64,000 nucleotides of DNA, from the NCBI GenBank assembly GCA_009823505.1, contig VZQC01000392.1:2376454-2440453 (forward strand), written 5' to 3'. A program made the translations under genes and the position numbers. Below, piece by piece: positions 32,257 through 41,753 of the stretch (positions within the stretch are counted from its first letter, which is position 1; the number at the start of each line of letters is the position of its first letter). The stretch comes from Rhizomys pruinosus. Its lineage: Eukaryota; Chordata; Mammalia; Rodentia; Spalacidae. The notes under the pieces are model-generated. The model made no database searches, was not told the DNA's origin, and saw only the letters and a program-made list of their open reading frames with translations.

Positions 32257-32509
32257 GTTTTATTTTTATTTTATTTTTATTTTTTATTTATTTCTGTATG
32301 TGTATGAATGTACTGTCTGCATGCAAGTCTGTGCACCCGTGTCGTGCAACGCGGAGGTCAGAAGAGGGTCTCGGATTCCCCTGGAACTGGAGTTCTCCTG
32401 GAATTGGAGTTTCAGACGGTTCTCGGTCGCCATGTGGGTGCTGGGGATCGAATCCGGGTCCTCTGTAAGAGCGGTCGGCGCTCTTAACTGCTAGGCCATC
32501 TCTCCAGCC
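32257..32509 (-). mobile_element. B2 SINE with target-site duplication
   Basis: Antisense B2; 14-bp repeat CCTCATCTTAGTTT at 32243-32256 and 32510-32523. It has the GAACTGGAGTTCTCCTGGAA partial internal duplication also seen at 3892 and 32930. Confidence 0.96.
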
Positions 32510-32647
32510 CCTCATCTTAGTTTTTGAATGGTTTCTCACTGAGCCTGGAGCTCAACAGTTAGCTAAGCTGACTGGCCACAAGCTCAGGGATCATACTGTC
32601 ATCTCTAACTCCCCAGCTCTGAATTACAGGCATGAGCCCCTGGGCCT

Positions 32648-32793
32648 TTCTTTTTGAGACAGGGTCTCTCTGTAGCCCCCAATGGCCTAGAACTTGCTAT
32701 GTAGACCAAGGTGGACTTGATCTCACAGAGACCCATCTGCCTCTGCCTCCCAAGTGCTGGAATTAAAGACGTGTACCACCATGGCTGGCCAGT
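32648..32793 (-). mobile_element. B1 SINE
   Basis: TTTTTGAGACAGGGTCTCTC, TGTAGACCAAGGTGGACTTG, CACCATGGCTGGCC. Confidence 0.9.
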
Positions 32794-32799
32794 GTCTGA

Positions 32800-33052
32800 C
32801 TTTTTTTTTAATTTAATTTTATTTTATTTATTTCTGTATGTGTATGAATGTACTGTCTGCATGTAGATTTGTGCACCCGTGTTGTGCAATGCCACGGAGG
32901 TCAGAAGAGGGTGTTGGATTCCCCTGAAACTAGAGTTCTCCTGGAATTGGAGTTTCAGACGGTTCTCAGCCGCCATGTGGGTGCTGGGGATAGAACCCGG
33001 GTCCTCTGCAAGAGCGGTCAGTGCTCTTAACCGCTAGGCCATCCCTCCAGCC
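32800..33052 (-). mobile_element. B2 SINE
   Basis: Antisense B2 with T-rich tail complement, GGAGGTCAGAAGAGGGTGTT, GGATAGAACCCGGGTCCTCT, CTAGGCCATCCCTCCAGCCC. Confidence 0.95.
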
Positions 33053-33960
33053 CCGACCCCCCTATTTTTATGCCCTGTTGGGGGACCCCATCTCTGCAGA
33101 GGTATCCAAAGGAATATGGTATATCTATTTTGCCCAGTGAAACTGGGGCTTCATCTGAGGGGCACCTCCTGTCCCAATGGCCAGTGCTCACAACTCTTCT
33201 GTAATATATGATTGCCATGCAGGCTATGGCCCAGCCGTCCTGCCCTCTGTTGAGCATGCTTGCTTCCAGACAAGGTTCCAATAAACTGCTTACTGTGCTT
33301 GCCAGGAAGGGCCTGCTGAGATGTGGCTTTGCCAAGTTGTCCCTCTGCTCTGTGCAGCACAGTGCCCAGTTCTCACTGTCCAGCAGCATGGCTGTCTGGT
33401 CTCAGGGACAAGACTACACTCATGCCATGGGGCACTGAGCATCAGCTGTGTCGCGCTGGCCCTGGCCCTCCCCACAAGTCACTTGGGTTCTAGAAGGTTC
33501 TACCTGATGGATGAAGGGACCACTGGGCCTTGTTTTTATGCTAGGGCTGTGCGCTGCAGGGTCAGGCTTCCCCTGAGTCCTTGAGCTAAAAATAACCATG
33601 CTGAAATTGATGTTAAAACAGCCTTGTTCACATGCATGCCCCAAACCTTCCCAGCCAATGCGGACAAGGCAAATGCCACTCCAGCATCTCTGTCAAACTG
33701 AGACAAATACAGTCACTCAGTGGCCTGTGATTTAGCCAGCTCTCTCCATGAGCCCCTGGACTCTCCCCCCACTGCTCTGGAATCCAGGTAGAACCAGGGC
33801 TGTCTCCTTAACTCCAAAGATGCTTTAAGCAAGCTCTGCCACCAGCTTGGGACCGAGCCTCCTCTGCCCTGACCACAGCATGTGAGCGTGTGTGCACTGA
33901 CCCTGGGGAAACACTTCCCTAGGCAGGTGCTTTCAAGGAGCAGAGGAACCCCCTCAACCT
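33053..33960. other. Unassigned stretch
   Basis: No recognised gene. One MEF2-like decamer CTAAAAATAA lies at 33586-33595. Confidence 0.5.
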
Positions 33961-33975
33961 ACACCTTCTGTCTTT

Positions 33976-34129
33976 TTGAGGGGTGTCTTTCTGAGGCAGG
34001 GTCTCCCTGTAGCCCCAGCTGGCCTGGAACTCACTCTGTAGACCAGGCTGGCCTTGAACTCACAAAGATCCGCCTGCCTCTGCCTCCCAAGTGCTAGGAT
34101 TAAAGGCGTGCACCACTACACCCAGCTTG
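33976..34129 (-). mobile_element. B1 SINE with target-site duplication
   Basis: Antisense B1; 15-bp repeat ACACCTTCTGTCTTT at 33961-33975 and 34130-34144. Confidence 0.97.
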
Positions 34130-34144
34130 ACACCTTCTGTCTTT

Positions 34145-34354
34145 AAGTGAATTTGGATCTAAACAGGACGACACCCTGCTGGGTGGGGTTTGCCCTCAGG
34201 ACCCTTTCCTGCTGTCCGGGTGCTGTACTGGGCTTCTCTCTAGTGCTGCCAATCTTTTTATCAGCCGCCACTGCCTTCTCACACCAACCTGAATGCTCTG
34301 CCGCCTTGACATTTCCTCTGCCAAACAAAATTCTTTCAACTTCACTCAGCATAT
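34145..34354. other. Unassigned spacer
   Basis: No recognised feature. Confidence 0.5.
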
Positions 34355-34695
34355 TAGTTACAATCTATTGCTGGGATAAAACACCATGATCAAAAGCAAC
34401 TTATGGAAGAAAGAGCTTATTTTTACTTACAGTTCCAGAAGGATAACAGTCAATCATGGTGGAAAGGCATGGCAGAAAACAGCAGGCATGTGGCAGGGGC
34501 CGAAAGCAGAGAGACATGCTGGTGGAGCAAGGCTATGGACTCTCAAGGCCCACCCTCAATGACACACTTCCTCCAGCAGGGCTGCTCCTCCTGCGAAATC
34601 CATGATTTCCCAAGCAGCATCTCCACTGGGCACCCAGTACTCAGACACTTGAGGCTATGAGCCACATTTCTCATTCAAACCACCACACTCAGGGT
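34355..34695 (-). mobile_element. MaLR-like solo LTR fragment
   Basis: The complement of the usual 3' end is present: TATTGCTGGGATAAAACACC, ATGATCAAAAGCAACTTATG, then CAGTTCCAGAAGGATAACAG. These match the tail of rodent LTRs ending GTTTTATCACAGCAATAG. Family by resemblance (ERVL-MaLR/MT-type; could be a rodent DNA element). Confidence 0.6.
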
Positions 34696-34795
34696 CTCAG
34701 GACATGCACAAAATGAAGCCAGATTCTTTGCCAAAATATAACATGAATGACCCTTCATCCAGTCCCTGGTAGAGGCCTTGTCCCCTCTGAACCCT

Positions 34796-35320
34796 CCTGA
34801 GCTGAGTCTTCACTGTCCTGAGCTGGACCTTCACTGTCCTGAGCTGGACCCTCACTGTCCTGAGCTGGACCTTCAGTGTCCTGAGCTGAGTCTCCACTGT
34901 CCTGAGCTGAGTCTTCACTGTCCTGAGCTGGACCTTCACTGTCCTGAGCTGAGTCTTCACTGTCCTGAGTTGAGTCTTCATGGTCCTGAGCTGGACCTTC
35001 ACTGTCCTGAGCTGGACCCTCACTGTCCTGAGCTGGACCTTCACCATCCTGAGTTGGACTTTCACTGTCCTGAGCTGAGTCTTCACTGTCCTGAGCTGGA
35101 CCTTCACTGTCCTGAGCTGGACCTTCACTGTCCTGAGCTAGACCTTCACTGTCCTGAGCTGTGTCTTCACTGTCCTGAGCTGAGTCTTCACTGTCCTGAG
35201 CTGGGTCTTCACTGTCCTGATCTGAGTCTTCACTGTCCTGAGCTGAGTCTTCACTGTCCTGAGCTGGGTCTCCATTGTCCTGATCTGAGTCTTCACTGTC
35301 CTGAGCTGAGTCTTTGAGGT
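34796..35320. repeat. Minisatellite, 25 units of 21 bp
   Basis: Unit TCCTGAGCTGAGTCTTCACTG with a second common type TCCTGAGCTGGACCTTCACTG. A count of about 25 units fits the length exactly, with no indel. The right end has a 63-bp sub-pattern (GGGTCT, GATCTGAG, GAGCTGAG) given twice. Since 21 is a multiple of 3 and the unit lacks stops in several frames, it produces ORFs such as 34755-35585 minus with AQDSEDS/AQDSEGP heptads. Confidence 0.97.
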
Positions 35321-35504
35321 CCCTGTCTCTCAGCATTCCTGCCTTCCAAGCTCCCCAAGAACGGGCCCCTGAGCTCTGTCCATAGCACTCTACAGCTTCT
35401 CTGACCCAAGTTCCAAACACTTCCACATTCCAGTCAGAAACAGTTCCAGGGGCATAAGGAGCACAGTCAGGTTTATCACAGCAGCCATGCTTCTTAGTGC
35501 CAAT
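35321..35504. other. Unassigned spacer
   Basis: No recognised feature. Confidence 0.4.
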
Positions 35505-35560
35505 TTCTGTCTTAGTTTCTTTCTTGTTGCTATGATAAAATACCTTGACAAGAATAACTT
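35505..35560 (-). mobile_element. MaLR-like LTR end fragment
   Basis: CTTAGTTTCTTTCTTGTTGC TATGATAAAATACC is the complement of the MaLR-like 3' end, cut off by the following B1. Confidence 0.5.
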
Positions 35561-35561
35561 T

Positions 35562-35707
35562 AGAGTGCCAGACATAGCGGCCCATACCTTTAATCCCAGT
35601 ACTTAAGAGGCAGAGATAGACGGATCTCTATGAGATCAAAGCCAGCCTAGTCTACACAGTGAGTTCCAGGCCAGCTGGGCTATATGAAGATGCTGTCTAA
35701 AAAATAA
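35562..35707 (+). mobile_element. B1 SINE
   Basis: CAGACATAGCGGCCCATACC head, AATCCCAGTACTTAAGAGGC, AGCCAGCCTAGTCTACACAG; diverged. Confidence 0.88.
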
Positions 35708-35759
35708 AATAAAGTAGGAAATACAATAAGCACGCCCCCATTTTTTAAATAGCAATTTA

Positions 35760-35975
35760 AGTGGAGGGCTCAGTGGTTAAGAGCATTGGCTGCTCTTACA
35801 GAGGTCTTGGGTTAGAATCCCAACACCCACATGGCAGCCAGCAACCATCTGTAAGTCCAGTTCCAGGGGATCCGATGCCTTCTTCTGACCTCTGCAGGCA
35901 TTGCACAACATGGATGCACTTACATACATGCAGGGAATATACATATAATAAAAGTAATAATAAAATATTATTTAA
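35760..35975 (+). mobile_element. B2 SINE
   Basis: Head shortened to GTGGAGGGCTCAGTGGTTAA, B box GGGTTAGAATCCCAACACCC, B2 body and AATAATAAAAT tail. Confidence 0.9.
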
Positions 35976-35978
35976 AGA

Positions 35979-36122
35979 GCCGGGCATGGTGGCGCACGTC
36001 TTTAATCCTAGCACTCGGGAGGCAGAGGCAGGTGGATCTTTGTGAGTTCAAGGCCAGCGTGGTCTACAATGTGAGTTCCAGGACAGCTGGGGCTACAGGG
36101 AGACCCTGTCTCCAAAAGACCA
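35979..36122 (+). mobile_element. B1 SINE
   Basis: GCCGGGCATGGTGGCGCACG head, CACTCGGGAGGCAGAGGCAG, AGACCCTGTCTCCAAAAGAC. Confidence 0.95.
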
Positions 36123-36160
36123 AATATATATAATATATATAAATATATATGAATATTTGT
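36123..36160. repeat. (AT)n stretch behind a B1
   Basis: AATATATATAATATATATAA-type run. Confidence 0.9.
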
Positions 36161-36169
36161 CTTTTTTTT

Positions 36170-36476
36170 TTTTAAGCAACTTAAGGGAGAAAAGTTTTAC
36201 TTTAGCCCACAGCTCTGGGTTCCAGTCCATCACTGTGGGGACATTGCTGCAGCAGGAGGCCGAGGGAACAGATCACATCACACCTGCCAGCAGAGCAGTG
36301 ATGAACACGTATCAGTGTTTGGCTCACATTCTCCAACTTAGCCAGCCCAGGAGCTCCTTCCCGGGGAACAACCCACCCACAGAGAAGTTGGGTATTCCCA
36401 CACCAATGAATGTCATCAAGACAAGGCCCACAATATGCCCCAAAGCTCATCTGCATTCTTCGTGTTAAAAGTAATC
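36170..36476 (-). mobile_element. MaLR-like LTR fragment
   Basis: CAGCTCTGGGTTCCAGTCCA, GTGGGGACATTGCTGCAGCA and ACCCACCCACAGAGAAGTTG follow the order of antisense rodent MaLR-type LTRs. Confidence 0.6.
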
Positions 36477-36633
36477 ATTACAGCCAGGTTCTCCTCAGCT
36501 GCCAAGAGGTCTCAGCAGGGCCCAGTATCCATCCCTTTGCTCTGACAGCTCAGCCCCACCAAGCTGGAGACATGACCCAATGGAAACTCTTGCCTAGGAT
36601 GTGAGAGGTCCTGGGTTCAATCTCTACTGAGAG
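36477..36633. other. Unassigned spacer
   Basis: No recognised feature. Confidence 0.4.
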
Positions 36634-36847
36634 AATGAGAGAAGAAAGGGGGAAGGGAAGAAGGAATCAGGAAGGGAGGAGGGGACAGCAGGGAAAATGG
36701 GGGACAAGAGAAGAGAGGAGGGAAGAGGGGAGGAAAGAAGAGGAGAGGGGCGGGAAGCAGGGGAAAAGGAAGGACAGGAGGTGAGGGAAGGGAGCAGGAA
36801 GAAGAAGAGAGGGAAGGGGGAGGAAAGGGGAAAAGGGACAGGAGGGG
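36634..36847 (+). repeat. Polypurine (GGA/GAA) tract
   Basis: Over 200 bases almost entirely A and G; the proline/serine-rich minus ORFs across it are low-complexity. Confidence 0.96.
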
Positions 36848-37190
36848 GATGATGTGTGATCACTGCCCCAGTGATGTGTGGCATCTGTCATATTCACCTG
36901 GGGTCCCATCACCCAGAGGGTAGTCTCCTCAAAACCTGGCTGGCTCTGACTGGAAGGCCTCTGCTGGGGCTCCTCGGAGGCCCCACCAGGCTACCTGCGG
37001 CATCTGGTGATCCTTTGAGAAAGTCAGAGCTCTGAAGCCATATGGATCTCCTGAGATGTTTCTTAATGAATAATTCACTCTCGGACAAGCCCAGCACTTG
37101 CATTTAAGTCTGACTTCCTCCGGCCTAATGCCGGAGGAAATGGAAAGAAACACTTAATTTGATGGAGAACATGTGCTGGCACCAGGACTG
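36848..37190. other. Unassigned stretch
   Basis: No recognised feature. Confidence 0.4.
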
Positions 37191-37194
37191 CCAG

Positions 37195-38022
37195 CCTCTG
37201 CCCGCACCAGCCTGCACCAGCCTCTGCCCGCACCAGCCTGCACCAGCCTCTGCCCGCACCAGCCTGCACCAGCCTCTGCCCACACCAGCCTCTGCCTGCA
37301 CCAGCCTGCACCAGCCTCTGCCCGCACCAGCCTGCACCAGCCTCTGCCCACACCAGCCTCTGCCTGCACCAGCCTGCACCAGCCTCTGCCCGCACCAGCC
37401 TGCACCAGCCTCTGCCCGCACCAGCCTCTGCCTGCACCAGCCTGCACCAGCCTCTGCCCGCACCAGCCTGCACCAGCCTCTGCCCGCACCAGCCTCTGCC
37501 TGCACCAGCCTGCACCAGCCTCTGCCCGCACCAGCCTGCACCAGCCTCTGCCCACACCAGCCTCTGCCTGCACCAGCCTGCACCAGCCTCTGCCCGCACC
37601 AGCCTGCACCAGCCTCTGCCCACACCAGCCTCTGCCTGCACCAGCCTGCACCAGCCTCTGCCCGCACCAGCCTGCACCAGCCTCTGCCCGCACCAGCCTC
37701 TGCCTGCACCAGCCTGCACCAGCCTCTGCCCGCACCAGCCTGCACCAGCCTCTGCCCACACCAGCCTCTGCCTGCACCAGCCTGCACCAGCCTCTGCCCG
37801 CACCAGCCTGCACCAGCCTCTGCCCACACCAGCCTCTGCCTGCACCAGCCTCTGCCCACACCAGCCTCTGCCCACACCAGCCTCTGCCTGCACCAGCCTC
37901 TGCCCACACCAGCCTCTGCCTGCACCAGCCTGCAACAGCCTCTGCCCACACCAGCCTCTGCCCACACCAGCCTCTGCCCACACCAGCCTCTGCCCACACC
38001 AGCCTCTGCCTGTACCAGGCTG
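37195..38022. repeat. Minisatellite with 68-bp higher-order repeat
   Basis: Built from two modules: a 16-mer CCTCTGCCCGCACCAG (variants with CCCA and CCTG) and a 10-mer CCTGCACCAG. From about 37247 they follow the order 16(CCCG)-10-16(CCCG or CCCA)-16(CCTG)-10, a 68-bp unit given about nine times. After about 37850 the array decays into 16-mers only. The unit is stop-free, giving ORFs of 281-338 residues in three minus frames and two of over 300 residues on the plus strand. The G-rich strand repeats GGGCAGAGGCTGGTG. Confidence 0.98.
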
Positions 38023-38907
38023 CTCAGCTTCCTCTTGGACAGGGCACTTGGGGAAAGGGCTGCTCCTGCAGAGCACCAAGCCTAGGTCCACATGGGGCTT
38101 GGAAGGGACCCCTGCAGAGCTGGCCTTGTGACTTCTGGAAGGTAGACTGAGCTCACTCCAACCATGAGTGAGGGAGAGGAAGAAGAAAAGAGCTGAAGAG
38201 CTTTGGAACCAAGTGTCACCTCAGTGCTGTGGGATAGACGGCCATGCTGGGGACCTCTCCCAGGGGACAGGGGTCTGCCTCCAGCAGCTTCTCTAGGTGG
38301 TGGCTCTCAGCTTCACGCAGTGCGTGTTCATGTGCACAAACTGACATCATTCCACATGGGTCTCTAGAAACAGGCCTGCCCCACCCTATGATGCCAGTCC
38401 AACTCTATCTCCACAGCCTGAGCCTTGTGCTGTCTGATGTCCTCTCAATCACCATCCTGGGGCCCCCACTTCCAGCTTGACTGGGTCTCTAAATCCAGGT
38501 CAGTGTTACTTTGTGAAGATAGGCTGGGCTGTGATCTTATAACCATCTCTGGGGCTCACTCAGAAGACTGAGAGGCTCAAAATGCTGGTCTTGAGGGTCT
38601 GCTGAGCAGGTGATGTGGGGTGAGAAACAGCCCCCCGCCGCCTGGAGCCTCCTCTCCCTCCAGCCTCCGTTCCCTTTCTCTCTGCCCTTGGCACTGTCTG
38701 GCCCTACAACCCCTCCAGTGCTACCCGGACGATGCTCCAGGGTGTCTCTGCCACTGGCTGCTGCCAAAGGGTGGCCACTGACTCCCAGGAGTCCTGGTCC
38801 TGGGAAGTTGGAGCAGGGTGGATATCAGGCCTGTCTGATCTAGGGATATCATTACTGCAGAAACCTGCTGGCCATTTCCAGCCATCATTTGGATTTGAAA
38901 TGTCCCC
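38023..38907. other. Unassigned stretch
   Basis: No recognised gene or repeat. Confidence 0.5.
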
Positions 38908-38962
38908 CAGAGCTGGGTGTGGGGTCTCATGTCTGTAATCCCAACACTCAGAAGGCTGAAGC
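38908..38962 (+). mobile_element. Old B1 5' fragment
   Basis: GAGCTGGGTGTGGGGTCTCA, TGTAATCCCAACACTCAGAA; cut off by the following element. Confidence 0.6.
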
Positions 38963-39330
38963 AGGGGCTAGCAATAGGCTCAGTGGATAAAACTACTTGT
39001 TGTGTAAGCCGGCGACCTGAGTTTGATCCCCAGAATGCACAAAAAGCTCAGTGAGGGGGCTCATAGGGATAATCTCGGCACTCCTACAAAGAGGCAGGAG
39101 GCAGACACAGGAGGCTCCCACAGAAGCTTGTGGGCTAACTAGCCTGGAGTACAGAGGCCAGGAGAAACAAAAACCCTACTTCAACAAGGAGGAAGATGAG
39201 GACTGACTCCTGAAAGTCGTTCTCTGACCTCCACACATGCACCATGGTGCATGTCCCCTCCCCCAACACACATATGCACGTGTGCACACACGCACGCGCG
39301 TGTGCACACACACACACACACACCACTACA
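38963..39330 (+). mobile_element. B4/RSINE-type SINE with CA-rich tail
   Basis: GGGGCTAGCAATAGGCTCAG head, GACCTGAGTTTGATCCCCAG as B box, a middle with GGAGGCAGACACAGGAGGCT, and a tail with GACCTCCACACATGCACCAT and a CA run at about 39285-39325. Confidence 0.75.
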
Positions 39331-39359
39331 TTAAAAAAAATTTTTTTTTAAAGAAAGCC

Positions 39360-39475
39360 AAGGCCAGGTGTGGTGGCACACATCTTTAATCCCAGCACTC
39401 AAAAGGCAGGGCTAGGCCAGCCTTCTCTACATAGCAAGTTCTAGGCCAGCCAGGAATACACAGTGATATATAAAT
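39360..39475 (+). mobile_element. B1 SINE, internally deleted
   Basis: GGCCAGGTGTGGTGGCACAC head, AATCCCAGCACTCAAAAGGC, GGCCAGCCTTCTCTACATAG. Confidence 0.88.
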
Positions 39476-39496
39476 AAATTAAAAATAAATCTAGAA

Positions 39497-39735
39497 GGGC
39501 TGGAGAGACAGCCTAGCGGTTAAGAGCACTGACTGCCCTTGCAGAGGACCCAGAGTTCGATCCCCAGCACCCACGTGGTGGCTGAGAACCGTCTGTAACT
39601 CCCAATTCCAGGAGAACTCCAGTTCTGGGGAAACCGACACCCTATTCTGACCTCTGAGGCATTGCACGACACGGGTGCACAAACCTACATGCAGACAGTA
39701 CATTCATACACATAAAAAATAAATAAAAATTAAAA
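39497..39735 (+). mobile_element. B2 SINE
   Basis: GGGCTGGAGAGACAGCCTAG head, GAGTTCGATCCCCAGCACCC B box, ACATGCAGACAGTACATTCA, AAATAAATAAAAATT tail. Confidence 0.95.
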
Positions 39736-39756
39736 AATCATTTAAAAAATAAATCT

Positions 39757-39912
39757 AAGCCAGGCATGGTGGCGCGCGCCTTTAATCCTAGCACTTGGGA
39801 GGCAGAGGCAAGTGGATCTCTGTGAGTTCAAGGCCAGCCTGGTCTACAAAGTGAGTTCCAGGCCAGCTGAGACTAAAGAGAGACCCTGTCTCAAAAAGAG
39901 CCAAAAAAAAAA
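39757..39912 (+). mobile_element. B1 SINE
   Basis: GCCAGGCATGGTGGCGCGCG head, CACTTGGGAGGCAGAGGCAA, GGCCAGCTGAGACTAAAGAG. Confidence 0.96.
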
Positions 39913-39929
39913 AAATCTAGAAAAAAAAG

Positions 39930-39998
39930 AGCTGAGGCTAGAGGGTTGCCACAAGTTCAAGGCTAGCCTCGGCTACATAGCAAAACCTGACCTCAGGA
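39930..39998 (+). mobile_element. Old B1/B4 3' fragment
   Basis: CACAAGTTCAAGGCTAGCCT and CGGCTACATAGCAAAACCTG, leading into the GAAA array. Confidence 0.6.
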
Positions 39999-40074
39999 AA
40001 AAAAGAAAGAGAGAAAGAAAGAAAGAAAGAAAAAAAGAAAGAAAGAAGGAAGGAAGGAAGGAAGGAAGGAAGGA

Positions 40075-40153
<79 letters not shown>
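39999..40153 (+). repeat. (GAAA)n / (GGAA)n microsatellite
   Basis: About 150 bases of GAAA with an inner GGAA block at about 40047-40073. The lysine/serine ORFs here are low-complexity. Confidence 0.97.
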
Positions 40154-40159
40154 GGCCCT

Positions 40160-40495
40160 CAGAAGGTCCTGTGTTGAAGACTTGGTTTGACAGCTTAAGT
40201 GCTGTTGGGAGGTGCTAGGTCCCTCCTCCCTGGAAGGAAGGGAGGAAGTTAGGTCATTAGGAGCGTGTCCCTGAGGAGCATTCACAGGCCCTGACCTGCC
40301 TCTCCCTTTGCTTCCCATTGGCTATGAGAACAGGCCTCTCCCCTATGCTTTCACCATGATGTACAGAGCCACAGCCCAAAGCCACAGTGCGGAGCAACCA
40401 GAAACTGAAGCCTCTAACACCAAGCCCAAGTAAACTTTCTTAGGAAATGGATTGTCTCTGCATTTGGGTCTTAGCAACAAAAACCCAGCATCTAT
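40160..40495 (+). mobile_element. MaLR-like solo LTR, diverged
   Basis: GTGCTGTTGGGAGGTGCTAG, GAAGTTAGGTCATTAGGAGC, then AAGTAAACTTTCTTAGGAAA and TTTGGGTCTTAGCAAC follow the MaLR LTR order (promoter, degenerate poly(A) signal, short U5). Confidence 0.55.
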
Positions 40496-40544
40496 ATGGA
40501 ATGCCCAGAACAGACAAATCCAGAGAGACAGAGTAGATTAGTGG

Positions 40545-40901
40545 TTGTGTTGGATAGCTTTGGTGTCAACTTGACACACCTGGGTTGAGGGAGCCTCAGT
40601 TGGGGAATTGGCTCCATTGGATTGGTCTGTGGCCACATCTGTGGTGTATCGTCTTGATTGTTGAGCAGTGACAGTATAAGAAGGCAGGCTGGGCATGAGC
40701 CAGAGAGCAAGCCAGTAGAGAGCAAGCCGGTGAATATGGCCTGTGCTTCAGCTCCTGCCTCCAGGTTCCTGCCCTGAGTTCCTGTCTTGGGCTCCCTAAG
40801 TGATGAACTGTGGCCCAGGAGATGTAAGCTGAATAAACCCTTTCCTCCCCAAGTTGGTGTTGGTCAGAGTGTTTTGTCACAGCAGTGGAAGACAAACTAG
40901 G
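40545..40901 (+). mobile_element. Solo LTR, MaLR-like, complete ends
   Basis: Starts TGTTGGATAGCTTTGGTGTC, has GACAGTATAAGAAGGCAGG as TATA region, AATAAACCCTTTCCTCCCCA as poly(A) signal, and ends TTTTGTCACAGCAGTGG with ACTAGGACA. TG start and CA end at about 357 bp suit an LTR. The family label could also be a rodent DNA element of similar sequence. Confidence 0.65.
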
Positions 40902-40904
40902 ACA

Positions 40905-41087
40905 GTGGTCAATCGTGATGGGTGGTTCAATGGTCACCTTGACTGGACTGAGAAGCACAAGGATTAGTGAGGCTCACCAACGGGTGTCTGAAGGGTGTGT
41001 CCAGAAAGGGCTATTTCAAGGGGAAAGCACAAGCCCCAGGCTGGGAGGGAATAAAAGGGGAAAAAAAGCGAGTGTGGTAAGCAGCCT

Positions 41088-41151
<64 letters not shown>

Positions 41152-41315
41152 CCTCCCTCCCTCCCTCTCTCTCTCTTTCCTGCCCACCATGATGTGAGCT
41201 GCTCAGCTCAGCCACCCTCCCACGGAGATGGGCTGCAAGCTCAGAAGCTGCGAGTCCTCTCCTTTAAGTTGCTTGTGTCAGGTGTTGTCCCAGCAACCAA
41301 GGGGCTGGCTTAGGG
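40905..41315 (+). mobile_element. LTR-like element with internal (CT)n
   Basis: GGTCACCTTGACTGGACTGA and GAAGGGTGTGTCCAGAAAGG resemble the LTR class of its left neighbour. A CT array splits it; after it come CACCATGATGTGAGCTGCTC and TTAAGTTGCTTGTGTCAGGT. Confidence 0.5.
41090..41182 (+). repeat. (CT)n / (CCCT)n microsatellite
   Basis: About 90 bases of CT turning into CCCT. Confidence 0.97.
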
Positions 41316-41446
41316 TGAAAAGAGGAGGGGAAGGGGAGGAGGAGGAGGAGGAAGGTAGCAGGGGTTGCAGGAGTTTCTGTTTGGAGTCATAAGAATGTTC
41401 TGGAACTAGATAGTCCTGGTGGCTACACTGTACTGAATGTGCCTAA

Positions 41447-41612
41447 GTGCTGCTCTTTAACAGATTCCAAGGATGTGAACTGTTTATTTATTCATTTATT
41501 TTTATTTTTTGGTCTTTTAACTGATTGTTAAAAGTGCTGCTCTTTAACAGATTCCAAGGATGTGAACTGTTTATTTATTTATTCGTTTATTTTTATTTTT
41601 TGGTCTTTTTGA
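41447..41612 (+). repeat. 87-bp tandem duplication spanning a B1 edge
   Basis: GTGCTGCTCTTTAACAGATT starts at 41447 and again at 41534. Each copy runs into TTATTTTTATTTTTTGGTCT, the antisense tail of the B1. So the duplication includes the edge of the B1 and is younger than it. AACTGATTGTTAAAA separates the copies. Confidence 0.9.
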
Positions 41613-41753
41613 GACAGGGTTTCCCTGTAGCCCCAGCTGGCCCAGCCTCAAACTTGCTATGTAGACCAGGCTGGCCTTGAAGTCACAGAGATCTACGTGC
41701 CTCTGCCTCCTGAGAACTGGGATTAAAAGGCATGTGCCACCATGCCCGGCTCT
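41600..41753 (-). mobile_element. B1 SINE
   Basis: TTTTTGAGACAGGGTTTCCC, TGTAGACCAGGCTGGCCTTG, GCCACCATGCCCGGC. Confidence 0.94.

Noticed and set aside
34755..35585. 276-residue ORF rich in AQDSE heptads
   Set aside because: It is the translation of a 21-bp minisatellite and runs into LTR-like sequence; no start context, splice site or homologue was recognised.
37195..38022. Regular repeats as a CRISPR array
   Set aside because: There are no unique spacers; modules are contiguous, and the context is a rodent genome.
37075..38150. ORFs of 281-338 residues in several frames
   Set aside because: All come from one stop-free minisatellite; equal openness in five frames argues against coding.
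40000..40153. Lysine/glutamate-rich ORF
   Set aside because: Translation of a GAAA microsatellite.
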